Position numbers and translations under genes: made by a program
In this document: one piece after another, positions 8,964-18,927 of the stretch
Layout of the letters: every line of letters begins with the position of its first letter
Position numbering within the stretch: the first letter of the stretch is position 1
The notes under the pieces: model-generated
Seen by the model: the letters and a program-made list of their open reading frames with translations, nothing else
Told to the model about the DNA's origin: nothing
Databases searched by the model: none
Assembly (NCBI RefSeq): GCF_030124325.1
Contig: NZ_JASKLR010000011.1
Span: 62,001 to 126,000 of the forward strand
Origin: Sinorhizobium sp. 8-89
GTDB lineage: Bacteria; Pseudomonadota; Alphaproteobacteria; Rhizobiales; Rhizobiaceae
Length of the DNA stretch: 64,000 nt
Reading direction: 5' to 3'

Positions 8964-10355
8964 ATGGCTCCCTATCAGTTCATCGAGCGGCCGTCGCCGT
9001 TCAACACCAGCACCGGCAAGACGCTGCCGATCTTCGCGGTCACGCCGGCGCACATCGAAACGGGGAGCATCGATCCGATCGCGCTCGACTGGGCGAAGAA
9101 GGCGGGGTTCAAGGCGGAGGCAGGCGCCGTCCTTCTCATTCCGTCGTCCGACGGCCAGCTCGGCGGCGCGCTGTTCGGCCTCGGTGCCAATCCTTGGGAA
9201 GCGCCGTTCCTCACCGGAAAGCTCGCCCGCGCATTGCCCGCCGGCAAGTGGCATATCGAAACGGCGCCGTTGACCGCCGACCGGCTGGCGCTCGGCTACG
9301 GCCTCGGTTCCTACCGTTTCGAGCGCTACAAATCCGCCAAGGTGGAGGCGCCGACGCTGCTCATCCCGGCCGATGCGGATGCGACCGACATCAAGAGGCA
9401 ACTCGCCGGCGTCTTTCTGGCGCGCGACCTCATCAATACGCCGACCAACGACATGGGGCCGGAAGCGCTCGAGGCGGCCTTCCGGGCGCTTGCCGGCCAT
9501 TACAAGGCCGATGTCTCGGTGATATCGGGCGAGGCTCTTCTGGCGCAGAATTTTCCGCTGGTCCACACCGTCGGCCGTGCCAGCGCCGAGGCGCCCCGGC
9601 TTCTCGAGATACGGTGGGGCAAGAAGGGCCACAAACGAGTGACGCTGGTCGGCAAGGGCGTTTGCTTCGACACCGGCGGTCTCGACATCAAGCCGGCGGC
9701 CTCGATGCTGCTCATGAAGAAGGACATGGGCGGCGCCGCGAATGTGATGGGTCTCGCGCTGATGATCATGGACGCCAAGCTGAAGGTCGACCTGCGCGTC
9801 ATCGTTCCGGTGGTCGAGAACTCGATTTCGTCGAACGCCTTCCGGCCGGGTGATATCTACCGGAGCCGGAAGGGACTCACGGTGCAGATCGACAATACCG
9901 ACGCCGAGGGCAGGCTGATCCTTGCCGATGCGCTCGCTTATGCCGATGAGGATCAGACCGATCTCATCGTCGACATGGCGACACTGACCGGAGCCGCCCG
10001 GGTCGCGCTTGGCCCGGACCTGCCGCCGTTCTTTACCGACGACAGGGAGCTTGCTCACGCTCTCTCGGACGCAAGCCGCAGCGTCGACGATCCGATGTGG
10101 CGGCTGCCGCTCCACATGGGCTACGACAAGGATGTCTCCGCGCGGATCGCCGACCTCACCAATGCGCCCGCGGGCGGCATGGCCGGGGCGATCACGGCGG
10201 CGCTGTTCCTCAAACGCTTCGTCACCAATGCGAAGAGCTGGGTGCATTTCGACATTTTCGGCTGGGCCCAGGCCGAACGCCCGCATTCTCCCGTCGGGGG
10301 CGAAGCGCAGGCGATCCGGGCGCTCTATCACCACATAGGCAAGATCGCGAAATAG
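8964..10355 (+). CDS. Leucyl aminopeptidase family protein (peptidase M17)
   Basis: A 463-residue member of the M17 di-zinc aminopeptidases. The C-terminal catalytic domain shows VGKGVCFDTGGLDIKP (about residue 230) with the metal-binding Asp and catalytic Lys, the KKDMGGAANVMG stretch, and NTDAEGRLILADAL, which carries the Asp/Glu ligands and the catalytic Arg of the family. It should remove N-terminal residues from peptides in the cytoplasm. The N-terminal domain is short, as in PepB-like members, so pepA or pepB cannot be chosen from sequence alone. Start ATG has GAGG 8 bases upstream. A MarR-like regulator and an NlpC/P60 gene follow on the same strand. Confidence 0.92.
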   Translation: MAPYQFIERPSPFNTSTGKTLPIFAVTPAHIETGSIDPIALDWAKKAGFKAEAGAVLLIPSSDGQLGGALFGLGANPWEAPFLTGKLARALPAGKWHIETAPLTADRLALGYGLGSYRFERYKSAKVEAPTLLIPADADATDIKRQLAGVFLARDLINTPTNDMGPEALEAAFRALAGHYKADVSVISGEALLAQNFPLVHTVGRASAEAPRLLEIRWGKKGHKRVTLVGKGVCFDTGGLDIKPAASMLLMKKDMGGAANVMGLALMIMDAKLKVDLRVIVPVVENSISSNAFRPGDIYRSRKGLTVQIDNTDAEGRLILADALAYADEDQTDLIVDMATLTGAARVALGPDLPPFFTDDRELAHALSDASRSVDDPMWRLPLHMGYDKDVSARIADLTNAPAGGMAGAITAALFLKRFVTNAKSWVHFDIFGWAQAERPHSPVGGEAQAIRALYHHIGKIAK

Positions 10356-10442
10356 AACCTGCACGGCGGGTCTGCGTAAAAGAAACGCTTGCGTAACGAT
10401 CGCCTGCTATCCGTACAGGCATTCGTTACGCGGGAGTTTTCA

Positions 10443-10793
10443 TTGCCGGTCGAGCTTACGCCCTCGCAAGCCCTGGGCCTCTGGCATTCAGTGACGCTCG
10501 AGCAGGTCCGGGTCGATAGCCGCGACCTGACGCTGCGCCAGATGGCGATTCTGCTGCAGATCTATCTCGTTCCGCCGCCGCATACTGTCCGAGGCCTCGC
10601 GGCGACGCTCGGGGTGACGAAGCCGGTGATCACCCGCGCGCTCGACACCATGGGCGCGCTCGGTCTGGTCGACCGGGTACGCGACGAGCGCGACCGGCGC
10701 AACGTTGTCATCAAACGCACCGTCGAAGGTGCACTATATCTTGAAAAGTTCGGCGATCTGATCATCAATCAGGGTCGAAGCATGTCCCTGTAG
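10443..10793 (+). CDS. MarR-family transcriptional regulator
   Basis: About 116 residues from TTG 10443 (GGGAG nearby), or 134 residues from an upstream TTG at 10389. No ATG is available in the right place. The winged-helix core is visible: LTLRQMAILLQIYL, VRGLAATLGVTKPVITRALDTMGALGLVDRVRDERDRRNVVIKRT. The Asp/Arg-rich wing is typical of MarR proteins. It sits between the M17 aminopeptidase and an NlpC/P60 hydrolase with a 22-base gap to the latter, so the three may be co-transcribed. The ligand and targets are unknown. The non-ATG start is the main doubt. Confidence 0.8.
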   Translation: MPVELTPSQALGLWHSVTLEQVRVDSRDLTLRQMAILLQIYLVPPPHTVRGLAATLGVTKPVITRALDTMGALGLVDRVRDERDRRNVVIKRTVEGALYLEKFGDLIINQGRSMSL

Positions 10794-10815
10794 AACCGCC
10801 CTTGTGAGTTAGCCC

Positions 10816-11670
10816 ATGTCGCAATTGCCTGACCGCCGCCTCAATGCCTATCGCGATGATCTCGCGGAGGCGCGCCTGCGTGGCGTTGTCGAAGCCGGGC
10901 GCTATGTCGAAGGTACGCCGGCGACCGTTTCTGTTTCCGTAACTCCGCTGCGTGCGAGGCCCGATCCCGCATGCGGCGCCGACACGGAACTGCTCTACGG
11001 GGAGACGGCGCGTGTGCTGGACGTTGCGGACGGTTGGGCATGGGTGAAAGCCGATCTCGACGGTTATGTCGGCTATGTGCCTGAGGACGCGCTGACCTCT
11101 TCCGAAAAGCCGGCGACCCACGTCGTCTCGGTGCCGCGAACATTTGCCTATCACGGCGCCGACCTGCGCTTTCCCCAGGCCTTCGCCCTTTCCATGGGGA
11201 GCCGCCTGCGTGTCGCCGGTGAAACAGAAACCCGTGGCACGCGCTATTTCCTGTTGGACGGCGGATTGGCTGTCGTCGCCAATCATTGCACCCTGGCGGG
11301 CGAGGCACTCGCCGGCGACTATGTGAGCGTGGCGACGCGCTTTCTCGAAACCCCCTATCTCTGGGGCGGCCGGTCGGGTTTCGGCATCGACTGCTCCGGC
11401 CTCGTACAGCTTGCAATGCAGATGGTGGGAAGCAATGCGCCACGCGACTCCGACATGCAGGCGAGTGGCCTCGGGCAGGTCATAAGCCGCGAGAAGCTTC
11501 GGCGCGGCGACCTCGTCTTCTGGAAGGGCCATGTGGCGATCATGGAGGACGAGCGCACGCTGATTCATGCCAACGGCCATACCATGACGGTTGCGCGCGA
11601 AGGGCTCGAGGATGCGATCCGCCGCATCGGCTGGCTCTACGACCAGCCGACCGGCTATCGCCGGCCCTAA
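10816..11670 (+). CDS. SH3-NlpC/P60 cell-wall peptidase
   Basis: A 284-residue protein with a bacterial SH3-like domain (about residues 40-100, VTPLRARPDP, DLDGYVGYVP), a second SH3-like segment to about 160, and a C-terminal NlpC/P60 domain. The catalytic Cys is Cys193 in GIDCSGLVQ, the His is His239 in WKGHVAIM, and a polar third residue is likely in IHANGH. Such enzymes cleave gamma-D-glutamyl bonds in murein peptides. There is no clear signal peptide, so a cytoplasmic role in recycling murein peptides is plausible and fits the M17 aminopeptidase two genes upstream. This pathway link is inference. Its stop codon lies inside a dispersed repeat. Confidence 0.9.
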   Translation: MSQLPDRRLNAYRDDLAEARLRGVVEAGRYVEGTPATVSVSVTPLRARPDPACGADTELLYGETARVLDVADGWAWVKADLDGYVGYVPEDALTSSEKPATHVVSVPRTFAYHGADLRFPQAFALSMGSRLRVAGETETRGTRYFLLDGGLAVVANHCTLAGEALAGDYVSVATRFLETPYLWGGRSGFGIDCSGLVQLAMQMVGSNAPRDSDMQASGLGQVISREKLRRGDLVFWKGHVAIMEDERTLIHANGHTMTVAREGLEDAIRRIGWLYDQPTGYRRP

Positions 11671-11713
11671 TGCATGTCACCCAAAAGTACGCAGCGGCTT
11701 AGGATCGCATGAC
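11668..11713. repeat. TAATGCATGTC palindromic repeat (family 4), degenerate copy
   Basis: The element starts with the stop codon of the NlpC/P60 gene: TAATGCATGTCACCCAAAAG, continues with a GCAGCGG block and ends with a decayed GCATGAC arm. A better preserved copy is at 43721-43770, where the outer arms TGCATGTCG/CGACATGCA and inner arms CCGAAA/TTTCGG pair. In both places the upstream gene stops on the TAA that opens the repeat. Confidence 0.55.
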
Positions 11714-11721
11714 CCGTTAAT

Positions 11722-11755
11722 TCTGGATTCTCGGGCCAAGCCCGAGGATGATTAC
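11722..11755. repeat. GGATTCTCGGG palindromic repeat (family 3)
   Basis: TCTGGATTCTCGGGCCAAGC followed by CCGAGGATGATTAC is a third copy of the repeat at 7935-7966. CTCGGGC and GCCCGAG pair around a short loop. It lies between two convergent genes and could act as a weak bidirectional terminator or mRNA end stabiliser. Confidence 0.55.
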
Positions 11756-11767
11756 GACAAGCGCCAA

Positions 11768-12727
11768 TCAGTAGCCGGCTAACCTATCAACGACGTGCTC
11801 GAGCGGCAGGCCGCTTTCGAAGCGCGCGATCTGCTGTTCGACATGGGCAAAGAGCGCCTTGACGTCGGACGAGGCGGCGACATGGGGCGTTACGTAGACG
11901 TTGGGCATGGTCCAGAAGCGGCTGTCCGGGGAGAGGGGCTCCTCCTCGAAGACATCGAGGGAAGCCGCCGCAAGCACGCCGGAATCAAGGCATTCCAGGA
12001 TGTCTGCTCCCACCTGGCTGCCGCCGCGTCCGGCGTTGATGAAGACCGGCGCGCCAAAAGGCCCTTTGCGGCTGAGCTTCGCGAACAGGGCGGCGCTGAA
12101 TATGCCCTTGGTTTCCGCTGTCAGCGGCAGCAGGCCGACGAGAAAGTCCGTGCGCGCCAGAAAGGCCTCGAGGTCGGCGACGCCATAGGTGTCCATGCCC
12201 TCGATCGCCCGCTTGGTTCGCGACCAGCCGATCACATTGAAGCCCATGATCGCGAGCTTGCGGGCGGCATCCTGACCGAGCACGCCTAGCCCCATGATGC
12301 CGACGGTGATGTCGGCCGCCTCCGGCTGAATCAGGTCGCGCCATTCCCGCCGTTGAGCCAGCGCCTCATAGGCGCGATGCTGGCGCAGATGCAGGAGGCA
12401 CTGCATCACCACCCATTCGCTCATGCGTGTCGTCAGCGTCCGGTCGACGAAGCGCACCAGCGGGACATCAGGCAGGCCCGGCAGCGTCAATACGTGGTCG
12501 ACGCCTGCGCCACCGGAAAAGACCACTTTCAGGTCGGGCGCGCGCGAAAAGAGATCCGGCGCTGATTTCCAGACCACCGCATAGTCGATGCCGGAGAGAT
12601 CGCGGCCGCTCTGTGCAGGATCCGCGCGATTGATCACTTCGCGATCGGGGAATGCTCCTTCCAGAGCAGCCTCCACTTCCTCCGGAATGAATTTCAGGTC
12701 GACGATGACGGGACTCTTGGGGGGCAT
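11768..12727 (-). CDS. D-isomer-specific 2-hydroxyacid dehydrogenase (GhrA-like)
   Basis: A 319-residue NAD(P)-dependent dehydrogenase. The Rossmann motif is GIMGLGVLGQDAARKL with SRTKR after it, which suggests NADPH. Catalytic residues fit the family: Arg in NAGRGGSQ, Glu in DVFEEEPLS, His in VTPHVAA. Members such as GhrA reduce glyoxylate or hydroxypyruvate. The gene starts 10 bases after yejF on the same strand, so it is probably the last gene of the yejABEF operon, an unusual companion for a peptide importer. The real substrate is unknown. The repeats at 11668-11755 lie downstream. Confidence 0.88.
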   Translation of the reverse strand: MPPKSPVIVDLKFIPEEVEAALEGAFPDREVINRADPAQSGRDLSGIDYAVVWKSAPDLFSRAPDLKVVFSGGAGVDHVLTLPGLPDVPLVRFVDRTLTTRMSEWVVMQCLLHLRQHRAYEALAQRREWRDLIQPEAADITVGIMGLGVLGQDAARKLAIMGFNVIGWSRTKRAIEGMDTYGVADLEAFLARTDFLVGLLPLTAETKGIFSAALFAKLSRKGPFGAPVFINAGRGGSQVGADILECLDSGVLAAASLDVFEEEPLSPDSRFWTMPNVYVTPHVAASSDVKALFAHVEQQIARFESGLPLEHVVDRLAGY

Positions 12728-12737
12728 TCTCAGAACT

Positions 12738-14366
12738 CTACTGACGGATGGCGGAGAGATTGACGGCTTCGAGATTGAAGGCGGCAGCCATCAAAGCCTT
12801 GGTATAGTCCTCGCCCGGCGCCTCGAAGATGCGCTCGGCCGGCCCCTGTTCGACCACCTTGCCGAGGCGCATGACGATCATCTCGTTGGCAAGCGCCCGC
12901 ACGACCTTGAGATCGTGGCTGATGAACAGGTAGGCGAGATTGTGCTTGCGCTGTAGGTCGCGGAGCAGGTCGACTACCTGAGCCTGCACGCTCATGTCGA
13001 GCGCCGAGGTCGGCTCGTCGAGCATGACGAATTGCGGTTTCAGCACCATCGCGCGGGCAATCGCGATGCGCTGCCGCTGGCCGCCGGAAAATTCGTGCGG
13101 ATAGCGCCAGCGGGTCGCCGGATCGAGCCCGACCTCCTGAAGGGCGGCCGCGACGCGCGCGTCGCGTTCTTCGCCGGAGAGGGCGCTTTCGTGGATCTTC
13201 AGTCCTTCGCCGATGATGTCGGCGATCGACATGCGCGGGCTGAGTGAGCCGTACGGATCCTGGAAGACAACCTGCATCCTGTTTCTGAGCGGCCGCATCT
13301 CTCGGAAGCTGTAGGCCTCGATGTCCTTGCCTACGAAGGCGATGCGACCCTTCGAGGAGATGAGGCGCGTCAGCGCCAGACCCAGCGTCGTCTTACCCGA
13401 CCCGGACTCGCCGACGACGCCGAGCGTCTGGCCGGCGCGGAGCGTCAGGTCGACGCCGTCCACCGCTTTGACGTGATCGACGACACGGCGCATGAACCCC
13501 GCCTTGATCGGGAACCAGACCTTCACGTCGCTGGCCTCTATGACGATCGGCTTCGAGGTATCGGAAGGCGGCGGCTCGCCCTTGGGCTCGGAGGCGAGCA
13601 GATGGCGGGTATAGGCGTGCTGGGGGTTGGCGAATATTTCCGCCGTTGGGCCGGTTTCGACGATCTTGCCCTTGGTCATGACGCAGACCCGATCGGCGAT
13701 CTTGCGCACGATCCCGAGATCGTGCGTGATGAAGAGCATAGACATGCCGTGCTCATCCTTGAGCGATTTCAGCAGTTCCAGGATCTGCGCCTGCACGGTG
13801 ACGTCGAGCGCCGTCGTCGGCTCGTCGGCGATCAGGAGTTCCGGCCGGTTAGCCAGCGCCATGGCGATCATGACGCGCTGACGCTGGCCGCCGGAAAGCT
13901 GGTGCGGATAGGCGCCGAGGCGCTTTTCCGCTTCGCGGATGCCCACCTGGTTCAGGAGCTCCAGCGTTTTTGTCCGCGCGGCAGCGCCTTCGATGCCCTG
14001 GTGAAGGTCGAGGATCTCACCGATCTGCTGCTCGATCGTATGCAACGGGTTCAGCGACGTCATCGGTTCCTGGAAGATCATCGTGATGTCGTTGCCGCGG
14101 ACATGCCTGAGCTCGGCATCGCTTGCCTTCAGGAGATCCTTGCCGTTGAAGAAGATCTCGCCGCTCGGGTGGCTCGCGGCCGGATAGGGCAGCAGCTTCA
14201 GGATCGAATTCGCCGATACGGATTTGCCGGAACCGGATTCGCCGACGAGCGCGACCGTCTCGCCGCGCCTGATGTCGAAGGAAATGTGATCGACTGCGGC
14301 CGACGTTTCGCCGCCCTGATGGAAGGCGACGGAGAGATCGCGAACGGAAAGAAGGGTCTCTGTCAT
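12738..14366 (-). CDS. yejF: Peptide ABC importer, duplicated ATPase YejF
   Basis: 542 residues from ATG 14366; further upstream the frame overlaps yejE in a different phase. The protein holds two complete ABC domains: first about residues 5-250 with [23 protein letters not shown] and [12 protein letters not shown], second about 285-530 with [26 protein letters not shown] and [12 protein letters not shown]. Each ends in the oligopeptide-transport C-terminal extension. YejF powers uptake of peptides through YejB/YejE. In S. meliloti and other bacteria Yej systems are known to affect sensitivity to antimicrobial peptides. It lies 8 bases after yejE. Confidence 0.94.
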   Translation of the reverse strand: MTETLLSVRDLSVAFHQGGETSAAVDHISFDIRRGETVALVGESGSGKSVSANSILKLLPYPAASHPSGEIFFNGKDLLKASDAELRHVRGNDITMIFQEPMTSLNPLHTIEQQIGEILDLHQGIEGAAARTKTLELLNQVGIREAEKRLGAYPHQLSGGQRQRVMIAMALANRPELLIADEPTTALDVTVQAQILELLKSLKDEHGMSMLFITHDLGIVRKIADRVCVMTKGKIVETGPTAEIFANPQHAYTRHLLASEPKGEPPPSDTSKPIVIEASDVKVWFPIKAGFMRRVVDHVKAVDGVDLTLRAGQTLGVVGESGSGKTTLGLALTRLISSKGRIAFVGKDIEAYSFREMRPLRNRMQVVFQDPYGSLSPRMSIADIIGEGLKIHESALSGEERDARVAAALQEVGLDPATRWRYPHEFSGGQRQRIAIARAMVLKPQFVMLDEPTSALDMSVQAQVVDLLRDLQRKHNLAYLFISHDLKVVRALANEMIVMRLGKVVEQGPAERIFEAPGEDYTKALMAAAFNLEAVNLSAIRQ

Positions 14367-14374
14367 CGTCGCGC

Positions 14375-15517
14375 TCACCTGAATGTCTTTCTTGGATCGA
14401 AGGCATCGCGCGTCGCTTCGCCGACGAAAATCAGCAGCGAAAGCATGACCGACATGGCGCAGAAGGCCGTCAGCCCCAGCCAAGGCGCCTGGAGGTTGGA
14501 CTTGCCCTGGGCGATCATCTCGCCAAGCGAGGGCGAACCCGGCGGCATGCCGAAACCGAGAAAGTCGAGCGACGTCAGCGTGGTGATCGAACCGGAGAGA
14601 ATGAACGGCAGGAACGTGAGTGTGGCGACCATCGCGTTCGGCAGCAGGTGACGGTACATGATGGTACCGTTGCCGACGCCAAGGGCGCGTGCGGCGTTCA
14701 CATATTCGAAGTTTCGGGCTCTCAGAAACTCCGCCCTGACCACGCCCACGAAGCCGACCCAGGAGAAAAGCAGCATGATGCCGAGCAGGATGAAGAAACC
14801 GGGCGGCAGGATGGCGGCGATGATCAGCAGGATATAGAGCACCGGCATCGACGACCAGATTTCGATGAACCGCTGGAGAAGCAGGTCGGTCCAGCCGCCG
14901 AAATAACCCTGGACGGCGCCGGCCGAAACCCCGATCACGGCGGAGGCGATCGTGAGCAGGAGGCCGAAGAGGACCGAGATACGGAACCCGTAGATCATCC
15001 GCGCCATCACGTCGCGCGCCTGATCGTCGGTGCCGAGCCAGTTGAGGTTGCCGAGTGTGCAGCCCGGATCAGAGGCGCCTTGCGGGTAGGCGGAGCAGCG
15101 CTCCTCCTTGCTCATCAGCCAGAAAGGCGGCGTCGGCGCCGAATGGGGAATGTTCGAGTTGACCGTCTGGTAGGAATAGCGGATCGGCGGCCAGATCATC
15201 CAGCCATTGGCCTCGATCTCGTCACGGATGAAATCCGAGCGGTAGTCCGTTTCGGCAAGAAATCCGCCGAACTTCTCCTCAGGATAGTTGACCAGAACCG
15301 GGAAGAGAGTCTCACCCTTGTATGAGGCGACGAGCGGCTTGTCGTTGGCGATGAATTCGGCGCAAAGGCTGAGGCCGAAGAGGACAAGAAAGATCCAAAG
15401 CGCCCAGTAGCCTCGGCGGTTGGCCCTGAAGTTCTGCCAGCGTCGCCGTCCGATCGGTGTCAGCCAGCCTTTGGCGGGAACTCCGTCTTGGCGGGGAAGG
15501 GTCGTGACCGTACTCAT
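14375..15517 (-). CDS. yejE: Peptide ABC importer permease YejE
   Basis: 380 residues from ATG 15517, which overlaps the yejB stop as ATGA. The N-terminus has the conserved RRRWQNFRANRRGYWALWIF first membrane segment. A long periplasmic insert (about residues 60-150, including DYRSDFIRDEIEANGWMIWPP and SYQTVNSNIPHSAPTPPFW) is characteristic of YejE. The C-terminal half has five more membrane segments with the ABC coupling motif around AARALGVGNGTIMYRHLLPNA. It forms the transmembrane channel with YejB. The overlap with yejB and close spacing to yejF show one operon. Confidence 0.95.
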   Translation of the reverse strand: MSTVTTLPRQDGVPAKGWLTPIGRRRWQNFRANRRGYWALWIFLVLFGLSLCAEFIANDKPLVASYKGETLFPVLVNYPEEKFGGFLAETDYRSDFIRDEIEANGWMIWPPIRYSYQTVNSNIPHSAPTPPFWLMSKEERCSAYPQGASDPGCTLGNLNWLGTDDQARDVMARMIYGFRISVLFGLLLTIASAVIGVSAGAVQGYFGGWTDLLLQRFIEIWSSMPVLYILLIIAAILPPGFFILLGIMLLFSWVGFVGVVRAEFLRARNFEYVNAARALGVGNGTIMYRHLLPNAMVATLTFLPFILSGSITTLTSLDFLGFGMPPGSPSLGEMIAQGKSNLQAPWLGLTAFCAMSVMLSLLIFVGEATRDAFDPRKTFR

Positions 15518-16599
15518 CAGACGTCCCTCCGCTCGAAATCGATGCGCGGGTCGACCCAGGTATAGATCAGATCGGAGATCAGACTGACAAAGAGGCCCAT
15601 CAGCGAGAAGATGTAGAGCGTCGCGAAGACGATCGGATAGTCGCGTTTGACGACGGCGTCGTAGCCGAGCCGGCCCAGCCCATCGAGGGAGAAGATGTAT
15701 TCGATCAACAGCGAACCGGTGAAGAAGGCGGAGATGAAGGCGCCGGGAAAGCCGGCGATGATGATCAGCATGGCGTTTCGGAAGACGTGGCCGTAAAGCA
15801 CCTGCCGTTCCGCCAACCCCTTCGCGCGCGCCGTGGTCACATACTGCTTCTTGATCTCGTCGATGAAGGAGTTCTTGGTGAGCAGCGTCGTCGTTGCGAA
15901 GGCCGAAAGCAGGAGCGTGATCAGCGGCAACGTCATGTGCCAGAAGTAATCGAGGATCTTCTGCCACCAGGGGAGTTCATAGAAATTGTCCGAGACGAGA
16001 CCGCGTAGAGGGAACCAGTCGAAGAAGGATCCGCCTGCGAAAACCACGATCAACAGGATGCCGAACAGGAAGCCCGGTACGGCATAGCCGATAATGATGA
16101 TGCCTGACGTCCAGACATCGAATGTGGAACCGTCGGTGACGGCCTTCCTGATGCCGAGCGGGATCGAAATGGCGTAGGAAAAGATGAGGATCCAGACGCC
16201 GAGCGAGATGGAGACCGGCATTTTGTCGATGATGAGGTCGACAACAGACGTGTTGCGGAAGAAGCTCTCGCCGAAATCGAAGCGGGCATAGTTCCACATC
16301 ATCGTCAGGAAGCGTTCGAGCGGCGGCTTGTCGAAGCCGAACTGCTTCTCGAGCTTTGCGATGAATTCGGGATCGAGGCCCTGTGCTCCGCGATATCGGC
16401 CGCCCTCGTCGCCGCCGCTCTGGAGCAGATCGCCGCCGCCACCGCTGAGGCGGTCCGAACCGGCAGCGTTCGTCAGCTCCGAAATCACCTGTTCCACCGG
16501 CCCGCCCGGCGCGAATTGCACGACGGCGAAGGATATTGCCATGATGCCGACGATCGTCGGGATCATCAGCAGAAGCCGACGCAGGATATAGGCACCCAT
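15517..16599 (-). CDS. yejB: Peptide ABC importer permease YejB
   Basis: A 360-residue permease beginning [20 protein letters not shown], the standard first membrane helix of DppB/OppB-type proteins. A variable periplasmic segment about residues 35-85 (Gly/Asp-rich) is followed by the binding-protein-dependent transport domain with about five helices and the coupling loop [24 protein letters not shown]. Its stop overlaps the start of yejE. It is 178 bases downstream of yejA, a gap without a gene that I could support. YejB and YejE together form the channel. Confidence 0.95.
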   Translation of the reverse strand: MGAYILRRLLLMIPTIVGIMAISFAVVQFAPGGPVEQVISELTNAAGSDRLSGGGGDLLQSGGDEGGRYRGAQGLDPEFIAKLEKQFGFDKPPLERFLTMMWNYARFDFGESFFRNTSVVDLIIDKMPVSISLGVWILIFSYAISIPLGIRKAVTDGSTFDVWTSGIIIIGYAVPGFLFGILLIVVFAGGSFFDWFPLRGLVSDNFYELPWWQKILDYFWHMTLPLITLLLSAFATTTLLTKNSFIDEIKKQYVTTARAKGLAERQVLYGHVFRNAMLIIIAGFPGAFISAFFTGSLLIEYIFSLDGLGRLGYDAVVKRDYPIVFATLYIFSLMGLFVSLISDLIYTWVDPRIDFERRDV

Positions 16600-16777
16600 C
16601 AGGCGAACCTCGGCATCGTGTTGCCGCCGATCGCGTGGATCCGCGGTGCTTCGGCTTGCCGTCTATTTCGTCTCAATACGTGATACTCCTTGCCGTGCGC
16701 CGCGCCGGGGCGTTCCCCGCATTTAAGTGATTCGTTTTTTGCATTTGGAATCGAGAGCCACCTCGAGCGCAAGCGTT

Positions 16778-18625
16778 TCATTGCTTGGCGGCGGCCGCCC
16801 ACCACCATATATCGGGGAAGCCGATCGCGTATTTCGGCAGTTCCGCCGGCCTGTCGATCGTGTCGCGATAGGCGATATTCGCCGCCCGCGGGTAGTAGAG
16901 CGGCACGACGTAATGGTGAGCGAGCAGCACCCGGTCGAGTGCCTTGGTGGCGGCCACGAGCGTTTCGCGGTCCTTGGCGAAGATGACGCGGTTGATCAAG
17001 GCATCGACGCCCGGGTCGGCGATGCCGGCGTAGTTTCTCGAACCCTGACGCGCGGCTGACGTCGACCCCCAGAAGTCCTCCTGCTCGTTTCCGGGGCTCA
17101 AGGTCTGGCCCCAGACCTCCCAGGTCATGTCGTAGTCGAACGCCCGCTCCCGGTTTGTGTATTGGGAGGGGTCAACGGTGCGCACGCTCGCCTCGATGCC
17201 GATCCGCTTGAGGTTTTGGGCATAGGGCAGGACCACCCGCTCCAGCATCGGGCTGCTCAGCAGGATCTCGAAGGAAAAGGGCCGCCCTGTCGCCACATTC
17301 ACCATGCGGTTGCCCTTGAGCTCGAAACCCGCCTCCTTCAGGAGCGCGATCGCCTTGCGCAGGTTGTCGCGGGCATTCTGCGGCGTGCCGCCGACGGGAT
17401 TCGCATAGGGCGCCGTGAAGACCTCAGGCGGGATCTTGTCCTTGACCTCGTTCAGGATCTCGAGCTCCAGACCCTGCGGCAGGCCGGTGGAAGCGAGTTC
17501 CGTCAGGAAGAAATAGCTGTCCACCCGCGTGTACTGGTTGAAGAAGACGGTACGGTTCAGTTCCTCGAAGTCGAGGGCATAGTTGAGGGCCTCGCGCACG
17601 CGCTCGTCATCGAAAGGTTTGCGGCGCATGTTCGGCACGAGCGCCTGCATGACGCCGGTCGCCCTGAACGGCACCTGCTCGCGTTTTATGTGTCCCTCCT
17701 TGACCGCCGGAAAGTCGTAACCGGTCGCCCACCGGCGCGCTTGCGTTTCGCGCCAGAAATCGACGTCTCCGGCGCGGAAGGCCTCGAACTCGACGCCGCT
17801 GTCGCCGAAGAAGGTGTAGGTGATGGAGCCGAAATTGTTCTGCCCGACATTGACGTTGAGGTCTGCTCCCCAATAATCGTCCCGGCGTTCGTAACGGATC
17901 GTCGATCCGGCCGAAAACGAGGCGATTCGATAGGGACCTGAGCCGATCACCGGCTCGAGCGTCGTGCGCGTGATGTCGCGCGGCTTGCCGTCCGGACCGG
18001 GCGCTTCCCACCAGTGCTTCGGGACAATCAGAAGCTGGCCGAGAATGTGCGGCAGCTCGCGATTGTTTTTCTCGTCGAAGCGGAACGTGACCTCCCGCTC
18101 GCCTGTCTTTTCCGCTGCGACGACATGCTTGTAATAGCTCTGGTAAAGCGGATTGAGCTCCTTGCCCTTCTCGAAACTGAAGGCAACGTCTTCCGGCGTC
18201 ACGGGTTTGCCGTCCGACCATTTCGCTTCTTTCCTCAGGCGAAACGTGGCGGACGAGATGTCATCCGGAAACGAAACGCTTTCGGCAAGCAGACCATAGG
18301 CTGTGGAAATTTCGTCGTCCGCCGGTTTCATCAGCGTGTCGAAGATGAGCGAAAGGCCAACCGCCGCCTCGCCCTTTTCGAGGAGCGGATTGAACGTGTC
18401 GAAGGTTCCCGTCTGCGAAAGACGGAGATCGCCGCCTTTCGGCGCGTCGGGGTTCACATAGTCGAAGCGTTCGAAGCCCGGTGGATATTTGAGCTCGCCG
18501 ACGAGTGAAAGACCATGGTGCCAAGTGAGCTGTTCCTGAGCGCGCGCCCCAAGCGGTAAGAACAGAGGTATTGCCAGAAGCGCGGTCGCCAGTTTCGTCT
18601 TCACAGTACCGCTCAATTCCAGCAT
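16778..18625 (-). CDS. yejA: Peptide ABC importer periplasmic binding protein YejA
   Basis: 615 residues. AGGGGAAG lies about 9 bases before ATG 18625. The N-terminus has a hydrophobic signal (ALLAIPLFLPLGARAQ) with cleavage likely after ARA. The rest is an SBP_bac_5 domain: HGLSLVGELKYPPGFERFDYVNPDAPKGG near the N-terminus, TAYGLLAESV, and KWSDGKPVTPEDVAFSFEK, all typical of YejA. It captures peptides in the periplasm and hands them to YejB/YejE. First gene of the yejABEF operon, so the promoter should lie in 18626-18760, next to a dispersed repeat. Confidence 0.95.
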   Translation of the reverse strand: MLELSGTVKTKLATALLAIPLFLPLGARAQEQLTWHHGLSLVGELKYPPGFERFDYVNPDAPKGGDLRLSQTGTFDTFNPLLEKGEAAVGLSLIFDTLMKPADDEISTAYGLLAESVSFPDDISSATFRLRKEAKWSDGKPVTPEDVAFSFEKGKELNPLYQSYYKHVVAAEKTGEREVTFRFDEKNNRELPHILGQLLIVPKHWWEAPGPDGKPRDITRTTLEPVIGSGPYRIASFSAGSTIRYERRDDYWGADLNVNVGQNNFGSITYTFFGDSGVEFEAFRAGDVDFWRETQARRWATGYDFPAVKEGHIKREQVPFRATGVMQALVPNMRRKPFDDERVREALNYALDFEELNRTVFFNQYTRVDSYFFLTELASTGLPQGLELEILNEVKDKIPPEVFTAPYANPVGGTPQNARDNLRKAIALLKEAGFELKGNRMVNVATGRPFSFEILLSSPMLERVVLPYAQNLKRIGIEASVRTVDPSQYTNRERAFDYDMTWEVWGQTLSPGNEQEDFWGSTSAARQGSRNYAGIADPGVDALINRVIFAKDRETLVAATKALDRVLLAHHYVVPLYYPRAANIAYRDTIDRPAELPKYAIGFPDIWWWAAAAKQ

Positions 18626-18746
18626 CCAGTTGCTTCCCCTTATGGTTCGATGATCTTTCGAACCAGAATAGGCGAAATCGGGGCAATTGACAGGACTTGC
18701 CCAAAATCAGGCGAAATTTTTGAGTCACATCCGGGTGAACTGCTAC

Positions 18747-18844
18747 TGCATGATTCCTTAAATCCGGATCGATTTGAGGACAAAATCAGTTAGCAATTCA
18801 AAGTGCTACAGCGATCTTTGCGCGTCGGACGCGCGGCGCTGTAG
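18747..18844 (+). repeat. mepA-flanking long repeat (family 5), left copy
   Basis: In the 302-base gap between the divergent genes yejA and mepA. Blocks in order: TGCATG, CCTTAAATC, CGATTTGAGGACAAAA, AGCAATTCAAAGTGCTACAG, CTTTGCGCGTC and GCGCGGCGCTGTAG. CTACAGCG pairs with CGCTGTAG, giving a hairpin at the right end. An almost identical copy in the same orientation lies beyond mepA at 20050-20150. A shorter relic (TGCATGTTCCCTTAATCCCG) is at about 42192. The element is of a kind found many times in Sinorhizobium chromosomes. The other parts of the gap show only sequence that must include the yejA and mepA promoters. Confidence 0.65.
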
Positions 18845-18927
18845 TCTCGCGCAAGCGCGGTGATTCGGGATAGGGGTGATGGCAGACTGCGTGAGATACC
18901 GGCGCTGCCGGCGATCGGGGGATTGGA

